A stretch of 11,882 nucleotides of DNA from Bacillota bacterium (GTDB taxonomy: Bacteria > Bacillota > Clostridia > Christensenellales > UMGS416). The position numbers were made by a program, and so were the translations under genes. The notes under the pieces are model-generated. The model searched no databases, was not told the DNA's origin, and worked only from the letters and a program-made list of their open reading frames with translations. This document shows, in pieces, positions 1-7,562 of the stretch. How positions within the stretch are numbered: position 1 is the first letter of the stretch; every line of letters starts with the position of its first letter. Where the stretch lies: the NCBI GenBank assembly GCA_023409755.1, contig JAEYRA010000029.1, positions 1-11,882 of the forward strand, given 5' to 3'.

Positions 1-439
1 GGGCGAAGTCGCGGTTGTAAATGAGGTTGTGCGCCTTGGGCAGGATGTCATGCTCCCGGCAGAACTGCAAGACCCGATCAGGCGTGGGCCTGCGGTAGCG
101 CTTTTCGCTGTTGGCGTCAAAGCGAAATTTCCCCTCCTCGGGCTCATAGTCCCCCCAGAAGAAGGGCACCACCGCCAAGTTGAAGAGCTCGCCGAACAGC
201 CGCTCATAGGTCTCGTTCATCCCGGCGTTTGGGAAGCCGTCGAGCATGAAGGAGTTGCAACCAAAACGAAAGTCATGGCTCACCTGCGCCAGTTCGATCG
301 CCGCGCCCGGCACGGGCTGGCCATGTTGGTCGGTCACCCGCAGGGCAAAGGTGCCCTTGCGGTTTGCCTCGATGCCCGCGTCCACCTGCCGGCGCAGCCC
401 CGTTTTCTCCAGATCCAGCTTTTCCAAGATGTGTTCCAC
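1..439 (-). CDS. Glycoside hydrolase family 10 (endo-1,4-beta-xylanase-like), N-terminal part only
   Basis: The first 146 codons are visible and the gene continues past the left edge. The start is GTG at 437-439, preceded by GGAGG with a 7-base spacer. Residues about 25-60 read KGTFALRVTDQHGQPVPGAAIELAQVSHDFRFG in pieces typical of the beta-sandwich leader found before many GH10 domains. The following NLAVVPFFWGDYEPEEGKF and the later HDILPKAHNLIYNRD resemble the GH10 barrel start (W..Y.P..G.. and K.HNL). Family knowledge: GH10 enzymes cut beta-1,4-xylan with two catalytic glutamates, which lie outside the window. No signal peptide is seen, so this form may be cytoplasmic and act on imported oligosaccharides. 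It probably belonged to the same operon as the carbohydrate-binding gene at 1569-2171, now separated by an AT-rich insert. Confidence 0.8.
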   Translation of the reverse strand, partial: MEHILEKLDLEKTGLRRQVDAGIEANRKGTFALRVTDQHGQPVPGAAIELAQVSHDFRFGCNSFMLDGFPNAGMNETYERLFGELFNLAVVPFFWGDYEPEEGKFRFDANSEKRYRRPTPDRVLQFCREHDILPKAHNLIYNRDFA

Positions 440-487
440 TGCTAAACCTCCACCTGTTTTCTATTCAATGCTTGCTTTTCCGGCGAG

Positions 488-512
488 AAAAGGTTCACCA
501 TGACAGGTAAAC
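488..512 (-). terminator. Possible intrinsic terminator after the DUF4238 gene
   Basis: On the minus strand GTTTACC (506-512) pairs with GGTGAAC (493-499), allowing one G-U pair, around a 6-base loop. CTTTTCT follows. It starts 12 bases after the stop codon of the DUF4238 gene. The stem is short, so it may be weak. If it works, the GH10 gene downstream would need read-through or its own promoter, and no clear promoter is seen in 440-487. Confidence 0.4.
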
Positions 513-524
513 AGTTTCTCTTTT

Positions 525-1474
525 CTACAAGAAGAAGCTACTGCGCTTTTCTCCTTTAATATATAGCATTACTTCGTCAAATTCTGGCGTTTGTGAAAAC
601 ACTAATCTACTTGCCGTTTCTGCTTGAAGCATGTTTAGTGAATCGATTTGGCCCTTCCTTTCCGGTGTGTCATCGTGCATTATGTAAATTTTACTTGAAA
701 ATCTAGAAATATTCTCAAAATACTTAGGATTAACCAACAGAAAAGATATTCGAGGATTATGGGCATGACCATAAACTTAATGTCCATGTCGTTCTCATTA
801 ACAACAACAGGATTATCAGATGTGCAAAATGTATTTCTGCTGTTTTTATCAATGACTAAATATACTCTGTAAAATTTATATATTTCGTTTCGTATACGAT
901 CAATCTCATTGATATACTGGCTAAAACTCTGAATGGTTTTATCATCTAGCCTCTCTAAAAGCTTGCAACAATACAGTGCACACAAAACATAAGCCGTATG
1001 AATTTCACCGATGTTAACATCATCAGACACTATGGCCCTATGACCTTCTATCGTTAAGTGGAAATTGAGGTTTACACCGAATCTCTTCTGGCGAAATGAG
1101 CTTGTGCGAAAATATTGAATCAACAAAAAATCTACCATTTGCCTTGATACATGAACACCTGAAGATGATCCAGTTATTCGAAAGTCAACAAAGGGCAACA
1201 CTTTATTGACCAACACATTTCTTGCCTCACAATATACATTTTCATAGAATCTATTAAATGTGCGATCGATTTCGTCTCTTGTGCAGGTTGATAATGTTTC
1301 CACAAAAAGTGAGCTAGAAATATCATAGAACAATTTTTCGCAAGCTACATCACGAGTTGACACAGTTAAGCATTTGGTCGTCGGAACATCAAGTGCATGC
1401 AGAAGTGTCCCATCTATTGTGAAGGGTGCAAGGTAGCTCCGAGCCACGTAGTGTTGCCTAACATTAGTTGCCAC
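525..1474 (-). pseudogene. DUF4238-like protein, frameshifted
   Basis: Two overlapping reading frames join into one protein of about 316 residues if a single base is restored in the CCC run (GGG on the plus strand at 761-763). The start is taken as GTG at 1472-1474, with AGAGG 10 bases upstream. The N-terminus, VATNVRQHYVARSYLAPFT, has the HYV...YL..F opening of DUF4238. The FCTSDNPVVV segment near residue 225 matches the family's internal SDNP motif. Restoring the base gives MVMPHNPRISFLLVNP followed by the rest of the domain, as expected for this family; without it the first frame drifts into an out-of-family hydrophobic tail. Its function is unknown. Base composition is far more AT-rich than both neighbours, which points to horizontal acquisition. 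It may be a true pseudogene or a sequencing error in a short homopolymer. Confidence 0.72.
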
Positions 1475-1522
1475 GAAATGACTACCTCTTTCCAACGATA
1501 AATGATAAGCACCCAACAAACC

Positions 1523-1547
1523 AGCCGGGAACCACCGGTTCCCGGCT
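1523..1547 (-). terminator. Perfect 11-bp hairpin after the CBM9-like gene
   Basis: AGCCGGGAACC and GGTTCCCGGCT form an exact stem with a 3-base loop, starting 21 bases beyond the stop of the carbohydrate-binding gene. On the minus strand it is followed by GGTTTGTTGGG, which is only moderately T-rich. It could be an intrinsic terminator or an RNA 3' end stabiliser. It marks roughly where GC-rich host sequence gives way to the AT-rich DUF4238 insert. Confidence 0.5.
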
Positions 1548-1568
1548 GTTGCATACCCTACCTGTTGC

Positions 1569-2171
1569 TTACTCCACCACCATCTCCCCGAAGTACTCGG
1601 GCCGGTGGAAGTCGGGCTGCTCGGTGCCGACCTTGGCCCAGGAGCCATAGTGCGGGTTGGGGGTTGCATCGCCGCACTTGTAGAAGTTGCCTCGCACCCG
1701 GTAGCCCGAGGTGATCTCCACCGGGCCATAGATGCTGCGAAGGAGCTCCAGGGGGATGAACAGGTCAAGCTGCCAGGCGTCCGGGCCGATCTGCACGGCA
1801 GGCCCGGCGGGCTCCAGCCCCATTTCCTTGAGGGGAGTGCGGTGGTTCCGGTCCGGCCCGATGGCGCAGAGCATCGCGCCGTTGGCGTTCATCTCAAAGT
1901 TGATATAGCCAGGCTCGGCGGCGTCGGGCGTGAAGTTCAGGAACGCCTCCATGCAGCTGTCCCTATAAACAGGGTCGTCACGCCGGGTGTACACCCGCGT
2001 GGGGTTCTGCTCCCGACAGGTCATCCGCAGCGCAAAGCCCTTGCCCTCCACCCAGGCCAGGCGGCCCGTCACCTGGGGCTGGTAGGTGGTGCCCCAGAGA
2101 TAGTGCGTGAGAGCGAACTCCTCCGCCCGGTGGAGGTCCGCGATGTCGCTGATTGTGGCAATTTGATACAT
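1569..2171 (-). CDS. Carbohydrate-binding family 9-like (CBM9-type) protein
   Basis: This is a complete 200-residue protein made of one domain. The start ATG (2169-2171) has GGAGG with a 7-base spacer. Motifs typical of the CBM9-like fold are HYLWGTTYQPQ near the N-terminus, FALRMTCREQNPTRVY, the core VYRDSCMEAFLNF (about residues 70-82), and YINFEMNANGAML. The C-terminal half has WQLDLFIPLELL and RGNFYKCGD....HYGSW. Family knowledge: these domains bind sugar chain ends, classically in xylanases. Here the domain stands alone with no signal peptide or membrane segment, so export is not evident. It lies 62 bases after the Rieske gene in the same direction, and the GH10 gene follows beyond the insert, which suggests a shared role in plant polysaccharide handling. 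Confidence 0.82.
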   Translation of the reverse strand: MYQIATISDIADLHRAEEFALTHYLWGTTYQPQVTGRLAWVEGKGFALRMTCREQNPTRVYTRRDDPVYRDSCMEAFLNFTPDAAEPGYINFEMNANGAMLCAIGPDRNHRTPLKEMGLEPAGPAVQIGPDAWQLDLFIPLELLRSIYGPVEITSGYRVRGNFYKCGDATPNPHYGSWAKVGTEQPDFHRPEYFGEMVVE

Positions 2172-2233
2172 GTTCCTACCTCCGCGGTGTCTTTGCCTCC
2201 ATTCTAGTCAAACCGCGTGCCGTTCGCAAGGTG

Positions 2234-3217
2234 TCATTTTGGCCCTGCGCCGCCGCCTGTTTTCAGTTCTTCCCGAATGCGGCGGTAGAGGATGACGGGC
2301 CCGTCGCCGGCAAGGAGCTTTTCCCCCATCTTGAGCGACGACGCCTTGGGCTTCTGGGTGATGACCACCCGTTTGTCCTGACGCTCGACTAACCGGTTGA
2401 GGTGTTTACCCAGAACGGCGACCAAGGCATCCACCGGGCGAAGGCCGGTGAGCCTGCAGTAGAACCGGATGTACAGCACGGTGTTCTCGTCATCCACGGG
2501 GGCAAAGTAGATGATGACCTTGATCCTGTCGCTGATGTGGTTCATCCAGATGTTGGGGAACCGGAAGCTCAGGTAGGTCGACTTGATGACGCATTCGTCG
2601 GGCCGCTTGGGGCTCTGTCCTCGGTCCACCTCGTTGTTGGCACTCGTCACCAGCACCCCGTTCTCATAGCTTACCTTGGGGCCGTTGACCACGGTTTTGT
2701 TGCCCCTGCCGATGGTGGTGGAGTGCACAAATGGCAGGTGCACCACGTCCAGCTGGTTTTCGATGCAGCGGGAGTAGTGGGAGTTCCACTCATCCGCCAG
2801 TTCGCTGCAGGCATACGACGCGTCCACATCGCCCTCAAAAAACGGCAGTTCCTCAGTGACGGTTCCCTCTTCGCCGTACCAGAGGTAAACGATGCCGTGG
2901 CGCTCCCGCACCGGGTGGTGTTTCACGTTGTAGCGGCTGATGTCCGCGTTGGAGGCCCTGCCGTTTGCGGGGATGAACACACAGCGCCCCTTGACGTCAA
3001 ACTCCAGCCCATGAAAGGGGCACTGGACGCAGTTCCCCTTCACCTTGCCTTTGCTGAGCGCCGCGCCCCGGTGGGTGCACTGGTCCGTCACGCAGCCAAT
3101 GTCGCCGCTGTCACTGCGAAAGAGGGCCAGTTCCATGTTCAGGCGTTTCACGCCCACGATCTGGCCGCGCTTGACGGCCTTGGAGGGAAGGATGGCATAC
3201 CATTGGTTGGGGATCAT
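2234..3217 (-). CDS. Rieske [2Fe-2S] non-haem iron oxygenase, alpha-subunit type
   Basis: The predicted product has 327 residues. ATG at 3215-3217 is preferred because AGGA lies 9 bases upstream; a GTG six codons earlier is possible. The Rieske cluster ligands are visible: C47-x-H49 in CTHRG and C66-x2-H69 in CPFHG. The catalytic domain has ENQLDVVHLPFVH (residues 153-165), giving the bridging Asp157 and iron ligands His160 and His165. QDKRVVITQ near residue 280 offers Asp281 as the probable third ligand. Family knowledge: such enzymes use O2 and two electrons to hydroxylate or O-demethylate substrates, as in vanillate demethylase-like proteins, and need a separate reductase. No reductase is encoded in this window. 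It is the first gene of an operon with a CBM9-like protein and a GH10 enzyme. The substrate is unknown. Confidence 0.88.
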   Translation of the reverse strand: MIPNQWYAILPSKAVKRGQIVGVKRLNMELALFRSDSGDIGCVTDQCTHRGAALSKGKVKGNCVQCPFHGLEFDVKGRCVFIPANGRASNADISRYNVKHHPVRERHGIVYLWYGEEGTVTEELPFFEGDVDASYACSELADEWNSHYSRCIENQLDVVHLPFVHSTTIGRGNKTVVNGPKVSYENGVLVTSANNEVDRGQSPKRPDECVIKSTYLSFRFPNIWMNHISDRIKVIIYFAPVDDENTVLYIRFYCRLTGLRPVDALVAVLGKHLNRLVERQDKRVVITQKPKASSLKMGEKLLAGDGPVILYRRIREELKTGGGAGPK

Positions 3218-3235
3218 CTCAGCGCTTCCTTTCAC

Positions 3236-3349
3236 CGACGGTCATTGGGCAAGAATGGAGCCAAGGGATGGCAGAACAGCTGCCTTGGGCACCGGAGAAC
3301 CGGCGGCGACCGCCTTGGCGCTTTCCATTTCTATCCAAGCCGATGAGTC
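3236..3349 (-). promoter_or_regulatory. Structured 5' leader of the Rieske operon
   Basis: The transcript should begin near 3349, leaving about 130 bases before the start codon. On the minus strand this leader holds several hairpins: GGCGG-TCG-CCGCC, CCGG-TTCT-CCGG, and GGCAG-CTGTT-CTGCC (3270-3284). An outer 7-bp stem, GCCAAGG (3313-3319) with CCTTGGC (3260-3266), encloses them. A second CCAAGG (3283-3288) can pair with the same CCTTGG, so two folds compete. I recognise no known riboswitch class and see no T-run terminator, so any regulatory role is inference. Confidence 0.35.
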
Positions 3350-3355
3350 CCACAT

Positions 3356-3384
3356 ATCGTAAGTCCTGCATATACGGCTGTCAA
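3356..3384 (-). promoter_or_regulatory. Sigma-A-type promoter of the Rieske operon
   Basis: A perfect -35 TTGACA (complement of 3379-3384) and a -10 TACGAT (complement of 3356-3361) are separated by exactly 17 bases, in an AT-richer patch between divergent genes. It points towards the Rieske gene, with transcription starting near 3349. Confidence 0.65.
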
Positions 3385-3428
3385 TTCCATGTTCACTACC
3401 GACCATATCTATTTAACCAAACAAAGAC

Positions 3429-3480
3429 TTCCCAGAAGGAGTGAGCTGGCCTATGATACTGGAAAAGGCCCCAAAAGGAG
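3429..3480 (+). promoter_or_regulatory. Possible promoter and ribosome binding site of the 3487 acetyltransferase gene
   Basis: TATGAT at 3452-3457 is a good -10 candidate, but the -35 at 3429-3434 (TTCCCA) is poor. AAGGAG at 3475-3480, six bases before the ATG, is a clear ribosome binding site and fixes the start of the downstream gene. The promoter part is uncertain. Confidence 0.35.
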
Positions 3481-3486
3481 ACGCCC

Positions 3487-4404
3487 ATGGAACCGATGTT
3501 TTCGTTTTACACCCCGGCGGACTTCGGCCGTGTGTACCACTTCCTGCGGGCACACAGGAGCCACGACAACTGGCCCTACGAGCGGGTGCGTTTCCAGTTC
3601 TGTCTCGCCCTCCACCCCGCCCTCCGGGGAGTCTACGGCGGCCATGAGCGCACCTGCGGCCTCTGGCAGGACGAGAACGGCATCGTGTCATTGGTATTGA
3701 CCGAGGGTGGCACCTGCTGGGAGGAAACGTTCTTCGCCTTCCGCAGCGAGCAGGACCGGACGGATTCCCTGCTGCATCGCATGTGCTCCTTTGCCGAGCG
3801 CTTTACAAGCCGGGTGTCGGAGGACCGGACGTCCAGCCGGTACCAGCTGTGCGTGGCCGATGGCGATGAGCGGCTGGCCGCCTTGCTAGCCCAGCGGGGG
3901 TACCAACGCACGGAGAACCACTCCCGCGTCATGGTCAAGCCCTACCCCGCCCAGCCGGAGGAAGTGGTTCTTCCACAGGGGTTCGTCATCCGCGACGCCC
4001 GCACGGTGCCGGCGTTTTATTACGCGCTGGCCCACAGCCACTCGTTCCGCTACAACCAGGACGACAACGGCGGGTTGGCTGGGTTTGAGGCGATCCGCAC
4101 CATGCCGGACTATCGGCCTGAGCTCGACCTCATCGTGCTGGACGAGGAGGGCCAGCCCGCGGGGCTTGCCAACTTCTGGGTGAGTGAAAAGTCCCCAACG
4201 GCGAGCATGGAGCCATTGGGGACGGTATGGTGGCAACGGCGGATGGGCCTGGGCAAGGCGCTCATCACCGAGGGAATCAACCGCACCCGTGCCTATGGGT
4301 GCACGGCGTTGGTGGGCGGCGATCAGCCCTTCTACTGGTCGCTGGGGTTTGCGCCCCAGGCAACCTACACCAACTGGGCGTGGAGCTCCGACGCCAACGG
4401 CTGA
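3487..4404 (+). CDS. GNAT family N-acetyltransferase, double-GNAT form
   Basis: This is a 305-residue protein. The C-terminal half carries the acetyl-CoA binding motif: LDLIVLDEEGQPAGLANFWV (beta 4), then MEPLGTVWWQRRMGLGKALI (residues 241-260) with the R-R-x-G-L-G pyrophosphate loop, and the closing FYWSLGF. The N-terminal half ends in LAALLAQRGYQRTENHSRVMV, which resembles the end of a second, degenerate GNAT fold, so the protein is probably a tandem GNAT as in mycothiol synthase-like enzymes. Family knowledge: these proteins move an acetyl group from acetyl-CoA to an amine. The acceptor cannot be told here. It is transcribed alone, divergent from the Rieske operon and converging on the ABC permease gene 29 bases away. 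The gap holds only a weak CAGGG/CCCTG hairpin (4413-4427). Confidence 0.85.
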   Translation: MEPMFSFYTPADFGRVYHFLRAHRSHDNWPYERVRFQFCLALHPALRGVYGGHERTCGLWQDENGIVSLVLTEGGTCWEETFFAFRSEQDRTDSLLHRMCSFAERFTSRVSEDRTSSRYQLCVADGDERLAALLAQRGYQRTENHSRVMVKPYPAQPEEVVLPQGFVIRDARTVPAFYYALAHSHSFRYNQDDNGGLAGFEAIRTMPDYRPELDLIVLDEEGQPAGLANFWVSEKSPTASMEPLGTVWWQRRMGLGKALITEGINRTRAYGCTALVGGDQPFYWSLGFAPQATYTNWAWSSDANG

Positions 4405-4433
4405 CCAAGGTCCAGGGGCTGGCCCTGCCGGCG

Positions 4434-5222
4434 TTACAGCAGGTCCTTGCGCTGGAAGGACGCGAATGCCCCCCACAGGAAGGCGGCCGTCAGCACCAGC
4501 GTCAACCCGGCATAGGGCAGGTCGAACCGCCCAGCGACGAGATCCGCCGGAGTGAAGTAGTTGAACGGCGCGAGGAGCTGCAGCAGGCCCGGGTGCTCCA
4601 GCATGTTGTACACCACGCCCAGCACAAAGGCATAGAGGAACGCCAGGTTGCCATAGAGTGTGCCGCGCTCGGGCCGGCGGGCGGCGGCGGCAGACAGCGC
4701 CGCCAGCGCCAGGAATGCCGCGCCGATGAGGAACACCGCCAGGGTATAGAGCGCCACCAGGCGGCTCACGTCCTCCTGGGTGGGCAGGGTGGCCGATGCC
4801 AGCAGGGCGAAGACGGCATTGCAGGCGCAGAACGCCAGCAGGAACGCGTAAGCCGAGGCGAGCTTCCACCCCAGGATGCGCGCCCGCGAGCAGGGCTTGG
4901 CAAAGAGGAACTCATATGTTTTGTCCACCGACTCGCGCCCCACGGCGTTGGCGCCCAGGTGCACGGCGTAGATGACCACGCACAGCAGGATGTAATAGAA
5001 CAGCAGCGCCGTGTAGCCAGCAAGGGTGCTGATGTCCACCCCCACCACGCCCATCACCGCCAGTGCGATGCGGGGGAAGGCCGCCAGCATATCATCCATG
5101 CTCCCGCTGGCGTTATAGCTTTCGTATTTGACGATGCCGACGAAGCACAGGACAAACAGGCCCAGCAGCCAGAACAAAAAGGCCTTGCGCCCGGCTCGCA
5201 GCTCCCGCACAAAGATGTTCAT
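4434..5222 (-). CDS. ABC-2 type transporter permease (second permease of the exporter)
   Basis: The predicted product has 262 residues. ATG at 5220-5222 is chosen because GGAGGAG precedes it; the open frame upstream overlaps the other permease and is not coding. Six membrane segments are predicted by eye at about residues 14-31, 67-89, 120-143, 154-180, 188-206 and 236-254. After segment 2 comes the cytoplasmic YEFLFAKPCSRARILGWK, the FxKPxSR coupling element common in this permease family. LAPFNYFTPADLV before the last segment matches LSPLNYFNPGTVF in the adjacent permease, so the two are paralogues that probably form a heterodimer. It is the last gene of the tetR operon, 13 bases after the other permease. 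Confidence 0.86.
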   Translation of the reverse strand: MNIFVRELRAGRKAFLFWLLGLFVLCFVGIVKYESYNASGSMDDMLAAFPRIALAVMGVVGVDISTLAGYTALLFYYILLCVVIYAVHLGANAVGRESVDKTYEFLFAKPCSRARILGWKLASAYAFLLAFCACNAVFALLASATLPTQEDVSRLVALYTLAVFLIGAAFLALAALSAAAARRPERGTLYGNLAFLYAFVLGVVYNMLEHPGLLQLLAPFNYFTPADLVAGRFDLPYAGLTLVLTAAFLWGAFASFQRKDLL

Positions 5223-5235
5223 GGGTTCTCCTCCT

Positions 5236-6036
5236 TCACAGCGCCGGCGTGTCGCTGCGGCAATACCGGACCCACGCGGCGGCGACGCACACGGCCACGA
5301 CCACGGCGGCCGCCACGGCGTACTTGGCTTCGTACCCGCCCGTCTCAAACACGGTGCCGGGGTTGAAGTAGTTGAGGGGCGAAACGAAGCGCAGGGTCTC
5401 CTCCTGGAGTAGGGAATTGAGCGCCAGCAGGGCAAAGCCCCCAAAGCCCAACGCCGTGGCCATGCCAGAGACCGAGCGGATCTTGCGCGCGAAGACGGCG
5501 ACGACCACCCCCACGGCAAGGAACACCACCTGCAGGAGGAAGAGCGACAGCGAGGCCAGCACCAACGTGCCCAGCCCGGCTTTGTCCTGCCCGTTGAGGA
5601 GGTAGGTGGCGATGGAAGCCGCCACAAAGACGACATTGGCCGCCGCCAGCAGCGCAAGGCACGCCAGCCCCTTGCGGGCGAAGAGCCACCCCCGGCTCAC
5701 GGGCTTAACGAAGAGGAAGTCCACACAACTGGAGCGCTTCTCCCGCGCGAAGGCCGCCAGGCCCACCCCCGCCGCCATGATGGCCCCCACCACCCCCAGG
5801 TAGGTATAGAGGAACTGGAAGAACCCGCCGTAGGAGAAGATGGCGTCCATTTGCACGCCAAAGACCGCCGCAAAGGCCGGGGGCAGGCTGGCAAGCGCCT
5901 CCTGCACGGCGTCGCGGCTCTCCAAAAAGGCGGGGTAGAACCCCCCGGCGAAGACCACGAGCAGGGCCACCAGGCTCATCGTCCACACGGCGACGCTCCG
6001 CACCTGTGCCTTGGTTTCAAACGCAAACGTGTTCAC
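5236..6036 (-). CDS. ABC-2 type transporter permease (first permease of the exporter)
   Basis: The predicted product has 266 residues. The start is taken as GTG at 6034-6036, with AGGGGG 8 bases upstream; no in-frame ATG fits the N-terminus. Six hydrophobic segments lie at about residues 15-33, 72-96, 121-145, 156-182, 189-209 and 238-256. The cytoplasmic motif VDFLFVKPVSRGWLFARK follows segment 2, as in its neighbour. It sits 16 bases after the ATPase gene and 13 before the second permease. Family knowledge: pairs of such permeases with one ATPase export drugs, lantibiotics or other toxic amphiphiles, or act on lipids. The substrate is not evident. Confidence 0.85.
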   Translation of the reverse strand: MNTFAFETKAQVRSVAVWTMSLVALLVVFAGGFYPAFLESRDAVQEALASLPPAFAAVFGVQMDAIFSYGGFFQFLYTYLGVVGAIMAAGVGLAAFAREKRSSCVDFLFVKPVSRGWLFARKGLACLALLAAANVVFVAASIATYLLNGQDKAGLGTLVLASLSLFLLQVVFLAVGVVVAVFARKIRSVSGMATALGFGGFALLALNSLLQEETLRFVSPLNYFNPGTVFETGGYEAKYAVAAAVVVAVCVAAAWVRYCRSDTPAL

Positions 6037-6052
6037 GCACGGCACCCCCTGC

Positions 6053-6931
6053 TCAAAGGTAGTAGTGCAGGAAGATGTCTTCCAGCGCCGGCTCGGTGAT
6101 GTCCACATTCTGGAGCGGCAGACGGCCCAGGGCCGCCAGCAGGTCATTGACGTCGCCCTTGTAGAGGAAGCTGACGCTGGGGCCGGCCACCTCCAGGTTC
6201 TCGGCACCCTCCAGGCCAAAGCCCTCCGGCGCGTCCCCGCCCCGCACGGTGAAGCTAACGTTCTTGTAGGCGCTGCGCTGCAGCTCATCGATGCGCTGCA
6301 CCGCCACAATGCGCCCTTCCTTGATGATGGCCACCCGGTCGCAGATGCGCTGCACCTCGCTCAGGATGTGGGAGGAGAAGAGCACCGTGGCCCCGCGCGC
6401 GTTCTCCGCCCGGATGAGCTCGAAGAACGTTTTCTGCATCAGCGGGTCAAGGCCGCTGGTCGGTTCGTCCAGGATGATGAGGCGGGGCGAATGCAGCAGC
6501 CCCTGAATGATGCCCACCTTTTTCTTGTTGCCCAGGCTCATGTCCTCAATCTTTTTTCGCACGTCGAGCTCCAGCAGCGCGGCCAGTTCCTCCATACGCC
6601 GGGTGCAATCCTTGCGGTAGAAGCTGGACGAGTAGCGGAAGAGATCAATGGCCCGCATGTTGTCGTAGTAGAACACCTCGCTGGGCAGGTAGCCCACCTC
6701 CCGCAGGATTTGGGTGCGGTGGGTGTGGCAATCCAGCCCGAAGATCTTGGCTTCGCCGCTCGTTTTGTAGATGAGTGAGAGAAGCGTGCGGATCGTGGTG
6801 GACTTGCCCGCGCCGTTGGGGCCGATGAAGCCGAAGATCTCCCCCTCCTCCACCGTCAGGTCCACATCCACAATGCCCCGGGCCTTGCCATAGGACTTCG
6901 TCAAGTGACGGGTTTCGATGACCGCGCTCAT
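6053..6931 (-). CDS. ABC transporter ATP-binding protein (drug or peptide exporter type)
   Basis: The predicted product has 292 residues. The start is ATG at 6929-6931 with AAGGAGG upstream inside the end of tetR. All core ABC motifs are present: Walker A GPNGAGKST (37-45), signature SLGNKKK (132-138, the variant usual in BcrA/NatA-type exporters in place of LSGGQ), Walker B LIILDEP (151-157), D-loop SGLD, and switch His188 in SSH. The Q-loop region reads GYLPSE instead of the usual Q, which also occurs in this subfamily. A C-terminal extension of about 75 residues ends in EDIFLHYYL, as in other exporter ATPases. The start overlaps the tetR stop in ATGA, implying translational coupling. It would power the two permeases downstream. 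Confidence 0.93.
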   Translation of the reverse strand: MSAVIETRHLTKSYGKARGIVDVDLTVEEGEIFGFIGPNGAGKSTTIRTLLSLIYKTSGEAKIFGLDCHTHRTQILREVGYLPSEVFYYDNMRAIDLFRYSSSFYRKDCTRRMEELAALLELDVRKKIEDMSLGNKKKVGIIQGLLHSPRLIILDEPTSGLDPLMQKTFFELIRAENARGATVLFSSHILSEVQRICDRVAIIKEGRIVAVQRIDELQRSAYKNVSFTVRGGDAPEGFGLEGAENLEVAGPSVSFLYKGDVNDLLAALGRLPLQNVDITEPALEDIFLHYYL

Positions 6932-7551
6932 ATGAGGTTCTCCTCCTTGTATGCGATTCGCTTGAAATACCCGCTCCACAGGCGGAATTGATCCATGAGT
7001 TCGGCGAGCTCCACCGGTTGGCCGGACATCTGCCGCTCGTGCAGGAACCCGTCGGTCATCCAGGTCAGCATGCGGAAGATTTGGTTGGGGTCCACGTCGC
7101 TGCGGAAGGGGGAGAAGTCCACATTGCCGAAGTAGGCGGCAAACATGCCCGCCGTCTCCTGGCTCACCCGGCGGTTCATCTCCTCCGACACCGGCTCGTG
7201 CTGGGAGTAGTAGGCCCGCATGACGAACTCCATGAGCCAGGGGCTCTGACGGAGCATGAGGGCCTTGCGCTCGGCGGCGCAGGCGCACAGCTCAAAAAAG
7301 TCCGTGATGCGCCACATGCTCTCGTCCACCACCATAGCCTTAGCGTATTCGGTGGCCCAGTTAAACAGAAACGAATAGAGGGACTGCTTGTTCTGGAAGT
7401 AGTAGAAGAGCAGACCCTTGGAGATGCCCGCCTTGGCGGCGATCTCCTCGGTGGAGGCATGGCGGTAGTCGTACCGGCCGAAGACTTCCAGCCCGGCGTT
7501 GATGATCTTGCGGCGCTTGTCCTCCGGCAGCTCCAGAAATTTGTCGTTCAC
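6928..7551 (-). CDS. TetR/AcrR family transcriptional regulator
   Basis: The predicted product has 207 residues from GTG at 7549-7551, which has AAGGGG 7 bases upstream. A longer form from TTG at 7591-7593 lacks a ribosome binding site and would start inside the inverted repeat. The N-terminal helix-turn-helix is clear: KRRKIINAGLEVFGRYDYRHASTEEIAAKAGISKGLLFYYFQNKQSL (in pieces, residues 13-58). The rest is a helical ligand-binding domain without a recognised subfamily. It is the first gene of the exporter operon, and the stop overlaps the ATPase start by four bases. Family knowledge: TetR proteins repress their own operon until a ligand binds. The inverted repeat at 7563-7593 is the likely target. 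Confidence 0.92.
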   Translation of the reverse strand: MNDKFLELPEDKRRKIINAGLEVFGRYDYRHASTEEIAAKAGISKGLLFYYFQNKQSLYSFLFNWATEYAKAMVVDESMWRITDFFELCACAAERKALMLRQSPWLMEFVMRAYYSQHEPVSEEMNRRVSQETAGMFAAYFGNVDFSPFRSDVDPNQIFRMLTWMTDGFLHERQMSGQPVELAELMDQFRLWSGYFKRIAYKEENLI

Positions 7552-7562
7552 ACCCTCACCCC

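Noticed and set aside
1475..1768. Extension of the DUF4238 reading frame to an ATG at 1768
   Set aside because: It would run through the end of the CBM9-like gene in another frame and across the perfect hairpin at 1523-1547. The sequence there is a shadow of the CBM9-like gene.
2402..3346. Long plus-strand open frame opposite the Rieske gene
   Set aside because: It lacks recognisable domains and a ribosome binding site, and the opposite strand carries an intact Rieske enzyme with all metal ligands. GC-rich genes often show such antisense open frames; the same applies to those opposite the exporter operon and the surface protein.
5223..5657. Upstream extension of the second permease
   Set aside because: The extra sequence overlaps the first permease in a different frame and reads as arginine- and proline-rich shadow; the ATG at 5222 has a strong ribosome binding site.
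6932..7288. Upstream extension of the ABC ATPase
   Set aside because: It overlaps tetR out of frame, whereas ATG at 6931 overlaps the tetR stop as ATGA and has AAGGAGG upstream.
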